This document shows positions 56,005 to 64,000 of a stretch of DNA of 64,000 bases, piece after piece. The first letter of the stretch is position 1. Each line of letters begins with the position of its first letter. The notes beneath the pieces are model-generated. The model worked only from the letters and a program-made list of their open reading frames with translations. It was not told the origin of the DNA and did not search any database. The position numbers were made by a program, and so were the translations under genes. The DNA is from Immersiella caudata (lineage: Eukaryota; Ascomycota; Sordariomycetes; Sordariales; Lasiosphaeriaceae), in contig JAULSU010000004.1 in assembly GCA_030512335.1 (NCBI GenBank), positions 4,650,001 through 4,714,000 of the forward strand. Reading direction: 5' to 3'.

Positions 56005-57063
56005 TGTGGGTGGTGGATTTTTCAGCTACCAGCAGGTTGTGTTTGAAGTGGTGCAGAAAGCGGCCCGGCGGTGTTGCACGCAGAGGACGGGAGAAATCTG
56101 GACAACTGCCAGCACTTGCGGCGCGTCCCCCCGTGATATTTGTAAACTGTCGACCCCGGACGGTATCCGGGTGCCTACCAAGGCCAAGAAGGACAGCAAG
56201 ATGCAAAACGCACCAGGGCTTCACGATTAGTGGCTTGTTTGGCGGTGGCTAGGACTTTTGGTGCCCCTGGCACCCCTGGTGCCTGTCGCCCGTTCCTGAC
56301 AGCTGCGGGGTCACCTGGCTTGCGTCACCGAGGCTGGTCGCTTTCTCTCAGTGGTCCATCGTGGCCCGATGCGATGCATCCGACAGAAATGGAAACACCG
56401 ATACGAGGTTTCAGAGTAGGTGTCGAAGCAGGTTGGCACACGTTGTTGCGAGCGAGGCTATTACGGAAACGACGGGACAAATGTGAAGAGAGACGACAGA
56501 ATGCGCAGCGAACAAACACCTGGAATTTGAGAACGGATCGTGGGCTTGATCAGAATGCTGATGTGGTGGCTGGACCCGCGCTAAAACAAACAGGGGTGCT
56601 GTTTAGGGTGCTGGACCGCCGTTGGTTCCCTCGCAAGGCAGACCTCCATCGCGAGATCACCAAATCGACCTTCAACGACATCGGGACTAGACATGTATTG
56701 ATGCGAAGCTTGATTTGGAAACCGCTATCAGATTCGGGTACCTCGATTCGAAATTCAGACGGATTGCCAATTGCGACCCGGTGAATGGATGGAATAAAAG
56801 GTGAGTCCACTTCAACTGGCCTCGACAAATTCGAAGATGTCACTGCGCATCACGTGAGCACGCGACTTGGGCAGCGATTTCCCTCGATCCCATTCGACGC
56901 GGTCGGCGGTGGCTAGGCTGCACCGCGGAACCTCCAAAGCCGAGAGCCTCGAGGGGCTCATTGACTCAAAAGCGACGCCTCCATTGTTCTTGGACTGCGC
57001 GCATCATTCCCCCCCTTCCTCACCCAGTTCCACGAGATGCACGCGTAGGCGGACACATTGCTG
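56005..57063. other. Intergenic between divergent F-box and EXO5 genes
   Basis: About 1.06 kb. A plus-strand frame at 56230-56784 is open for 184 codons but shows no domain, has no fungal splice pair and is rich in Arg; I do not call it a gene. CACGTG is present near 56851. It should contain both promoters. Confidence 0.4.
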
Positions 57064-58977
57064 ATGGCGGGTTACTATTCGGGCAGCGATCAAACCGATC
57101 CCTACGGTTACGACCTCACCATCTCTGACGAAGAGCAGCTCATCGCCGTGGTCGACACCTTGTCGCCACCCGCTCCTCGTCGCACCGGCGCTCAGGCCCG
57201 GGCGGACATATCCGCCAGAGTCCCACCGACAACCCCGTCAAAAAGTCGCCCTAGTCGCACTGTGTACAGCGACAGCGTCTCGCCGCCAGATAGCATCCAA
57301 AAGGCGGCCCACGCCGTGCATCAGACGCTCCAAAACATCGATGAGGACGACTTGAATTTCGACATCGCCGAACTCGAGTCGGCGGCCTTCAGCCATGGAT
57401 CGGGGTCTCGCATGGGCAATGCGCCTCGGCGCGCGGCCCAGTCGCCTGCGATCCAGCGCTGGCTCGCGCCCACAGTGTCGTCAGACAACCGCAGCGTCGC
57501 CTCCTTCGTCTCGCAGACCAGACCAAGGTCAACGCTGTCCGTACTCTCAACGCCCAGCGTTCACTACCCCGATCGTGAGACTTCCGCTTATCCTCAATGC
57601 CCATTGGTGATCTGTCTAACTGACCGAAAGCGTTTAGTGAGCCGTGCCTTGTCTGATGCTCAGAAGAGCGGCGACTCACCAGCTGCCGAGCCCAATGAGC
57701 AGCAGACGCCGCAGCCATCGGACACCCGGTCCCCCCTCCTCCGTTGGCGCACTTTTCCCAGGAAGCCCCTCTCCGTCACAGATTTGACGGCGGGCTCCTG
57801 GTGCGAATTGCAGCATTTTTACGTTCTAGAGCGGCGTGGTGGCAGGAAGTATAAGACGCACGCCATGAAAGCCGGCTCTGTGATTCATGAAAAGCTTGAG
57901 CGAGAGGTTCACAAACCCGTCCAAGTAGACGTGGTTACGAAGGTTGATGCTTTTGGTCTAAAAATATGGAACATAATCCATGGCCTGCGGACCCTACGAG
58001 ACTCAGGTCTCACCCGCGAGCTTGAAGTATGGGGCTTCATCGAAGGCCAGCTCGTCAACGGTATCATCGACGGCCTCAGCTACACTAACCCCAAAGTCAA
58101 ACTCGAAGAAGACGTCATCAGCGGCCGCGGCAGCCAACCCTCCCAGAGCTCTCAACACCAGCTCTCCCTCGGCAACAAAATGATCTTCATCACCGACGTC
58201 AAAACCCGCATGTCCAAATCCCCACCTTCCCAAGCCCAAGTCCGAGGCACCATCATCCAGCTCTTCCTCTACCACCGCTTCCTCTCCGACATGGCCTCCG
58301 GTAAACTCGACTACCTCCGCGTCTTTGCGCGCCACGGCCTCAACCCCGACGAGGCCTTCTCCGACACCTTCATGGCGCAAATGGCCCCCCCCCACGACGA
58401 CATCTTCCCCGACCCGGAAACATCCGACGCCGAATCCGCCGCAACAGAAACCACCGCTGACTTCGTCACCACCGTCTCCACCCCCTCTCAAATCGGCGAC
58501 CGCCCCAGCGACATAATCTACACGAAATACCGCACCCTCCGTTCTCTCATCTCCCTCCTCAAATGGGAAGTCCAAATCACCTTCTCGCGCGGCGCCCAAA
58601 GCATAGGTCAGATCGTCGCCGTGGAGTATCGTTACCGCCCCAGGTTCGCAGAAGATAAAGACAGCGGATCCATCATCAACACAGATAGTTTCTTCGTTGA
58701 GCAGGAGCGGCTCGATCAGCATCTTCAAGAGGATATGAAGTGGTGGAAGGGGGAGAGGGAGCCCAAGGGGGTGCCGATCGAGGACGCGTTTAAGTGCCGG
58801 ACTTGCGAATTTGTGGATGAGTGCGAGTGGCGGATTAATTTGGATCAGGAGATCTTGAGACAGGCGAAGAAGAAGGGTGCGGAGAGGGAGGCGAAGAGGA
58901 AGGATGCAAAGGGGAAGGCTGAGGAGAAGGTTACGAAGAAGGGTGGGAGAAGGATGAAGGCTGATCTGGAGTTTTAG
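57064..58977 (+). CDS. EXO5: Exonuclease V (EXO5/DEM1 family)
   Basis: Two exons, 57064-57574 and 57638-58977, give 616 residues. EXO5 is a single-strand DNA exonuclease with a 4Fe-4S cluster, mitochondrial in budding yeast and nuclear or mitochondrial elsewhere. The N-terminal 200 residues are Ser/Pro-rich. The nuclease core follows: SVTDLTAGSWCELQHFYVLE, MKAGSVIHEKLEREVH, EVWGFIEGQLVNGIIDGLSY and FITDVKTRMSKSPPSQAQVR, with the acidic and Lys residues of a PD-(D/E)XK site. Cluster cysteines are WCE near residue 220 and CRTCEFVDEC near the C-terminus, which ends in a long Lys-rich helix. The intron 57575-57637 (63 nt) is stop-free and in frame; its GTGAGA donor, CTAACTGAC branch and TTTAG acceptor support removal. 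Confidence 0.92.
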   Translation: MAGYYSGSDQTDPYGYDLTISDEEQLIAVVDTLSPPAPRRTGAQARADISARVPPTTPSKSRPSRTVYSDSVSPPDSIQKAAHAVHQTLQNIDEDDLNFDIAELESAAFSHGSGSRMGNAPRRAAQSPAIQRWLAPTVSSDNRSVASFVSQTRPRSTLSVLSTPSVHYPDRETSAYPQCPLVICLTDRKRLVSRALSDAQKSGDSPAAEPNEQQTPQPSDTRSPLLRWRTFPRKPLSVTDLTAGSWCELQHFYVLERRGGRKYKTHAMKAGSVIHEKLEREVHKPVQVDVVTKVDAFGLKIWNIIHGLRTLRDSGLTRELEVWGFIEGQLVNGIIDGLSYTNPKVKLEEDVISGRGSQPSQSSQHQLSLGNKMIFITDVKTRMSKSPPSQAQVRGTIIQLFLYHRFLSDMASGKLDYLRVFARHGLNPDEAFSDTFMAQMAPPHDDIFPDPETSDAESAATETTADFVTTVSTPSQIGDRPSDIIYTKYRTLRSLISLLKWEVQITFSRGAQSIGQIVAVEYRYRPRFAEDKDSGSIINTDSFFVEQERLDQHLQEDMKWWKGEREPKGVPIEDAFKCRTCEFVDECEWRINLDQEILRQAKKKGAEREAKRKDAKGKAEEKVTKKGGRRMKADLEF

Positions 58978-59371
58978 GAACTTGGTATCTTTTGTCTAGG
59001 GACAGGGAGGGTGAGGGTTGTGATATCGTGAAATTTCAGGAGTGCTGTGAGTAGGACACTGAATTAGGACATCACGAGCCTGGAAACAGAAAGGGAATGA
59101 GTGATGATGGTGTGGTGATTTTAAGGTTGAAATAACAAAGACAGCAACGAACGAGACACGCAATGCTCTAACTGTTGCTCATTTCAATGCTTCATCATTT
59201 GTCGAAAGGCCAAGGTATCAAATCTCCCCAACCAATTTTGCAACGTCGTGTAGGACCACCAACCCACCAGCTTCTATTCGCTCCTACTCCTAGCTCCCTG
59301 CCAACGGTGACCTCTTTGTGCTCAAACGACGACAGCAAACAACCAACTTCTCAAGTCTACATGCTTATATT
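58978..59371. other. Convergent intergenic region, EXO5 and prolyl-tRNA synthetase
   Basis: About 395 bases holding both 3' untranslated regions. No gene was seen. Confidence 0.45.
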
Positions 59372-61330
59372 TTAGTAGCTGCGCCCGAACATGGTCCATG
59401 ACGCCGCGAGACGCGAGCACTCGGGGCTCAAGCACTTGGTCTCGCCCTTGACAAGCCCCTCTGGCTGCTCGAAGGGAATGCAGAGACTCTTCATGCCCAT
59501 GGACGGGGCTTTCTGGGACTCAGGGACGTCGGGGTTCTCATCCGGACGGCCAGTGGTGAGCACCTTGATCCTGTCCTCGCACTCAGGGACCTCGCAGAAG
59601 GGGATGAGAACGACGTTCTTGGCGTCCAGCGCCGGAACGACATCCTCCCACTTGGTGATCTGCTTGCGGTGCTCCCGGTAAGAAGCCTCAGCCTTGGTGT
59701 AGAGGTCGGATTGGATGGTCTCGAGAAGCTCGGGAATCTTGGTTGTAAGTTCGGAGATAGCGATGGTGCCCTTCTCGCCGGTGTCACGACGGGCGTAGCT
59801 GACAACCTCCTTAGCGGCGTCTTTGGGTCCGAACTCGAGACGAAGGGGAACGCCCTTCAGCTCCCAGTCGTTGAACTTCCAGGCGGGAGTGTAACCCTCG
59901 CGGGTATCTACATCCGTGCGGATGCCAGCGTTCTTGAGCGTCTTGTAGAGCTCATCGACACGCTCGAGATGGGCCTTCTTCTCTTCAGCGGTCATCTTGG
60001 CAGTAAGACCAACAGGAATCATGATGGCCTGGATCTTGGCGATACGGGGAGGGAGAACCAAGCCCTTATCGTCACCGTGGATCATGACCATCACTCCAAT
60101 CACACGTGTTGAGAGACCCCACCTGTAGGTGTCAGATGCACATATGTGAGGGCAGTGGGAGGTAAGAGAACTCACGAGTTTTGCCAGACGTGGACGTGCT
60201 TGCCCTTTTGCTCTGGGTCCTCGACAGTAATATCGAACATCTTGGAGAAGTTTTGACCAAGACAGTGACTCGTGGCACCCTGGATACCTCTGCCGTTGGA
60301 GGGAATGTATCCCTCGACAGTGGTGGTGTCTTCTTATGTTAGCCCAAGATCTAAGCTGAAGATGCGTATTCCAGGGGAACACGGCGGGTAACTTACAGTA
60401 ACCTCCGGCGAATTTCTCAGCCTCAGTCTTCTTTCCCCTTACTATTGCTTGTTAGTCATTGACCCATGATAACAGACCAGTTTTGAGGACTCACCAACAG
60501 GGACTGCAAGCAGCTGCTCGTAGACACCAGCATAGAACTCGAGGATTTGAAGCACCTCCTCACCAGCGAGAGCCTCGGTGAGATGTGCGGTATGGCCTTC
60601 CTGCCACATGAACTCTCGTGCGCGAAGGAAGGGGGTCGTTTGCTTGGCCTCCCAACGCACGACGGAGTTCCACTGGTTCAGACGGAGGGGCAGATCGCGA
60701 TGGCTTCGAATCCACTTCGAGTAGTCTGCGTTGCGTGAGCGTCAGTTGCCGTCCCAATCGATGCTACCTTGTCTTCCAAGGCGACTTACAGGGGTACATG
60801 ACAGCCTCAGAGGTTGGGCGCACCGCAACAGGAACCTCGAGATCCTTGTCTCCCCTAGTCAACTTAGTCCATCGTCTTCTCTCCAGAACAGTATCGTGCG
60901 CAACTCACGCCTTGGTAACCCAAGCCAACTCGGGGGCGAAGCCCTCAACGTGGTCCTTCTCCTTTTCCAAAGACTTCTGAGACAAGAACATGGGGAAGTT
61001 GGTCTCCTCCACACCCAATCCCTCGATTCTCTCCTGGAACCATTTGCGGATGGTATTCCAGATGTGCATGGTCGCGGGGCGCATGATGAAGAAGCCCGAA
61101 ATCTCGGTGTAGTACTCGATCAGCTCGGCCTTGAGGACCACCTCCTGGTACCATTGCGAGAAGTTGTCGGCCTTGGAAACTGTAATTCCGATAATGTCGT
61201 CTGTCTTCTTTCCACCAACCACTGGGAGGTTGGTCTGCTTTGCCGCCTTCTCAGCCTTTTGCGCGGCCATCTTCGCTGCCTTCTCGGCCTTCTTCAGGGC
61301 GCTCTTGGACTGTTCCTTGCCCTCCTCCAT
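59372..61330 (-). CDS. Prolyl-tRNA synthetase (class II, archaeal/eukaryotic type)
   Basis: Six exons on the minus strand (61330-60909, 60854-60790, 60725-60495, 60441-60397, 60329-60176, 60122-59372) give 555 residues. It charges tRNA-Pro with proline in the cytosol. A Lys/Ala-rich helix (KKAEKAAKMAAQKAEKAAKQ) precedes the core. Class II features: ADNFSQWYQEVVLKAELIEY, then AVRPTSEAVMYPYYSKW, motif 2 RWEAKQTTPFLRAREFMWQE, and VIGVMVMIHGDDKGLVLPPR for motif 3. The anticodon-binding and C-terminal domains follow (GVPLRLEFGPKDAAKE), and the protein ends in Tyr as in other eukaryotic-type enzymes (WTMFGRSY). All five junctions keep frame. It has no N-terminal mitochondrial signal, so a separate organellar enzyme is expected elsewhere. 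It shares a promoter region with CCT1. Confidence 0.96.
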
Positions 61331-61790
61331 GGTTGCTTCGTTCGGTGGGTATTTGTCGAGAAAAAAGGAAGTTCGAGGGACGCGATTTGGCTCGATTGCT
61401 TCGTGAAGCCGTTTGGAGAAAAGTATCAAATTTCAGCCCGACTGACTCAAAAGGCAATTGAGTCAACGTTGGAAGGGGGGGACACGGCTGCTGTTTTTGT
61501 GCCCCGCACTTGGGACGGCCGCAGATTGACCACAACGAGGGGCATCGTGGGGACCCCTGGCCCGACTCTCAGCTAAAGTGGGTCCTTGAGCGCCAATCAG
61601 CGATCCGCGTTTGGCGGATGGGGAATATCTACCCCTCCGATAAAAAGTTCCAGAGCTGCCTGTGCAACTTTGCAAGCATCTGCGAAGCTCGAAATTGCCT
61701 GGAGCCTGCACGATCAACAGCCCGACTTTTTGATCGCCCCGCTCAACACCGCGACCCTTCCACGATAAAGACGCCGCCACAACCTCCACG
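61331..61790. promoter_or_regulatory. Divergent promoter, prolyl-tRNA synthetase and CCT1
   Basis: 460 bases between two divergent housekeeping starts, one for translation and one for protein folding. Both promoters must lie here. An inverted ATTGG-type (CCAAT) box is visible at about 61594 (GCCAATC). Confidence 0.5.
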
Positions 61791-63622
61791 ATGGCCTCTA
61801 TTTTTGAGCAGCCGAGAAACGGCACGCTGTTCCTCGGCGGACAAAAGATCTCGGGCGCCGACATCCGCGACCAGAACGGCAAGTTGCGCCCGCCGAGCTC
61901 GCGCAGCTGGAAGCTGGTGGAAACATGCTGACTCTGCTGCAGTGCTGGCTACCCAGGCGATCGCAAATGTTGTCAAGAGCTCCTTCGGCCCTAGCGGCCT
62001 CGATAAGATGATGGTGGACGACATCGGTGTATGCATACCTTCTCTTGCTACCCCTCCACCGCTTTGCGAGAGCCCCGCCTAACCCAGACCAGGATGTGAC
62101 AGTGACGAACGACGGCGCAACTATCCTCAGCTTACTCGACGTCGAGCACCCGGCCGGCAAGATCCTCGTCGACCTCGCACACCAGCAAGATAAGGAAGTC
62201 GGCGATGGCACGACATCGGTGGTGCTCATCGCGGCCGAGCTTCTCCGCAGGGGAAACGAGCTGATGAAGAACCGGATACACCCTACCACCATTATTACGG
62301 GTTACCGCCTCGCGCTCCGAGAGGCCGTCAGATACATGGCCGAACATATCAGCATCAAGACAGAGCAGCTGGGTCGGGAGTCGCTTATAAATATTGCCAA
62401 GACATCCATGTCGAGCAAGGTTATCGGCGCGGACTCGGAGTTCTTTTCCAACATGGTCGTCGATGCGATGCAGGCCGTCAAGACGACAAACAACAAGAAC
62501 GAGACAAAATACCCAGTCAAGGCTGTCAACATTTTGAAGGCACATGGCAAGGGTGCTTTGGAGTCTATCCTCGTCAAGGGCTATGCGCTCAACTGCACAG
62601 TTGCCTCGCAGGCCATGACAACCCGGGTAACTGACGCAAAGATTGCGTGTCTTGATATCAACCTTCAAAAAGAGAGGATGAAGCTTGGCGTTCAGATCAC
62701 AGTAGACGACCCGCAGCAGCTCGAGCAAATCCGCGCCCGCGAGTCCGGTATGGTCATCGAGCGCATTGAGATGATTCTCAAGGCTGGCGCCAACGTTGTC
62801 CTTACAACAAAGGGTATTGACGACATGTGCCTGAAGCTTTTCGTTGAGAAGGGCGCCATGGCCGTTCGCCGGTGTAAGAAGGAGGATCTCCGCCGCATTG
62901 CTAGGGCAACCGGCGCGACGATGCTCAGCACCCTCTCCGACCTCAACGGTGATGAAAAGTTTGAGCCTTCGTACCTCGGATACGCCGAGGAGGTTGTGCA
63001 GGAGCGCATCTCGGACGATGAGTGCATCATCGTCAAGGGAACCAAAGTCCACTCTTCGGCCTCCATCATCCTCCGCGGAGCCAACGATTTCCAGCTGGAT
63101 GAGATGGAGAGGTCCGTACACGACAGCCTTTGCGCCGTCAAGAGAACGCTCGAAAGCGGCAGCATTGTGCCTGGTGGTGGCGCGGTCGAGACGGCCCTCC
63201 ACATTTATCTTGAAGAGTATGCCGGGACTGTCGGCTCAAGGGAACAGTTGGCGATTGGCGAGTTTGCCCAGTCGCTGCTTGTTATTCCCAAGACGTTGGC
63301 CATCAACGCGGCTAAGGATGCCTCCGACTTGGTGGCCCAGCTGCGCTCGAGGCATGCGCTCTCGCAGCGCATCCAAGAGGGCGAGGCCAACGAGGACGAG
63401 AAGGCAGTTGCGCGCAAGAAGGCGTACAAGAACTACGGCTTGGACTTGATGAAGGGCAAGGTTGTGGACGAGATCAAGGCGGGCGTCATGGAGCCCAGCA
63501 TCAGCAAGGTCAGGCAACTGAAGAGCGCGGTGGAGGCTTGCATCAGCATCATGCGTATCGACACCCTGATCAAGTTGGACCCAGAACAGAGGGCCGAGGA
63601 GGACGATGGACACGGTCACTAA
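61791..63622 (+). CDS. CCT1: T-complex protein 1 subunit alpha (CCT1)
   Basis: Three exons, 61791-61878, 61943-62028 and 62093-63622, give 567 residues. CCT1 is one of eight paralogous subunits of the cytosolic chaperonin TRiC, which folds actin, tubulin and many WD40 proteins. Signature motifs are present: VLATQAIANVVKSSFGPSGL, DVTVTNDGATILSLLDVEHP, EVGDGTTSVVLIAAELLRRG (ATP site), KGIDDMCLKLFVEKGAMAVR and VPGGGAVETAL. The first intron (61879-61942) starts with GC: AACG|GCAAGT to CTGCAG, phase 1. No GT alternative nearby keeps frame with the invariant RDQN-VLATQAIAN join. The second intron is normal (GTATGC...CCAG). The C-terminus ends DDGHGH. Confidence 0.96.
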
Positions 63623-64000
63623 AAAAAGACGGCGATAGAGGGAGCCGATTTGTGAAAATGGATGAGACGTTTATGAATGACAATAAGGAATACCCAACTT
63701 AAACGGACAACTGCCAGCCGGCCTCGCTGACGACAATAGATCGGGTTCGCAAAGACGCGATATGATCGGCGTCGGCGAGGCCAGCCGGAGCGCAGTGCTC
63801 CGAGGTGTCGGACAACTTTATAGCTCAGCGTCCGACCTCCCTGACGGACGGCCCTCCTCAGCTCGGGGTGGAGGAAAGTCGATGCAAAAAAAAAAAAAAT
63901 ACCCTTGTACGAAGCTTGTTCCAATGACGTTAGCGGTGAGTGCGGCGCCGACCCATCCGCCTTGTGATAGCGCCGGATCCTGGACGGGGCCGGATACCCT
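63623..64000. other. 3' flank of CCT1, end of window
   Basis: About 380 bases. An A-run (13 A) lies near 63886-63899. A minus-strand frame at 63619-63924 has no recognised motif. No gene can be supported. Confidence 0.4.

Noticed and set aside
56230..56784. Plus-strand frame of 184 codons in the EXO5 upstream region
   Set aside because: No domain, no signal peptide and no splice context; its length is not surprising in GC-rich DNA.
58003..58728. Minus-strand frame of 241 codons rich in Gly, Val and Asp
   Set aside because: Antisense shadow of EXO5 exon 2, whose frame is supported by nuclease motifs.
62132..63202. Minus-strand frame of 356 codons
   Set aside because: Antisense shadow of CCT1; no independent motif.
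1..64000. CRISPR arrays, bacterial operons, ribosome-binding sites, insertion sequences
   Set aside because: The window is fungal nuclear DNA; no direct-repeat/spacer array, no transposase gene and no terminal inverted repeats were seen.

Overview
This is a 64 kb stretch of nuclear DNA from a filamentous ascomycete, most likely a Sordariomycete. The evidence is short introns (about 50-120 nt) with fungal splice signals (GTRNGT donors, CTAAC/CTGAC branch sites, YAG acceptors), widely spaced single genes on both strands, no operons, and fungus-restricted families: HET and STAND-like incompatibility proteins, UstYa/DUF3328, ERG28, necrosis-inducing NPP1 and fungal C2H2 families. The species cannot be named from the sequence alone. 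Exon coordinates given below were worked out by hand from reading frame, splice consensus and family conservation.

Layout. 1-2.5 kb: decayed sequence with a HET-domain remnant. 2.6-3.4 kb: TENA/THI-4 protein. 4.5-7.2 kb: transferrin-receptor/M28-like membrane pseudopeptidase. 8.0-10.9 kb (minus): retromer VPS35. 11.7-15.3 kb (minus): large AAA+ ATPase with an Arg/Ser-rich tail. 15.9-18.4 kb: STAND-like protein without a P-loop. 19.3-22.4 kb: convergent short-chain dehydrogenase and peroxisomal acyl-CoA ligase. 23.5-25.9 kb: secreted S9 dipeptidyl peptidase. 27.2-31.1 kb (minus): a tandem family of three small Myb/SANT-like genes that I do not recognise as a described family. 32.6 kb: intron-containing tRNA-Pro(CGG). 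33.5-34.8 kb: GAL7. 35-37 kb: divergent ERG28 and 3-ketoacyl-CoA reductase. 37.7-42.0 kb: NUP170/NUP155.

42.5-50 kb is an accessory block: an F-box/2EXR-like protein, a 62-residue secreted peptide divergent from a UstYa-family gene, a broken STAND-type gene and an NPP1 necrosis-inducing protein. 50.8-54.9 kb (minus) is a very long C2H2-type protein with two junctions that do not keep frame. 55.3-56.0 kb is an F-box membrane protein. 57-64 kb returns to housekeeping: exonuclease V, prolyl-tRNA synthetase and the chaperonin subunit CCT1, the last two divergent from one promoter region.

The functional themes are membrane traffic and ER lipid synthesis (VPS35, the transferrin-receptor-like protein, ERG28, ketoacyl reductase), translation and folding (ProRS, a tRNA-Pro, CCT1), and accessory or self-recognition genes. 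The most novel-looking features are the Myb-like tandem family and the UstYa/secreted-peptide pair. Splicing is also notable: two GC-AG introns, and three introns whose length is a multiple of three and which contain no stop codon.
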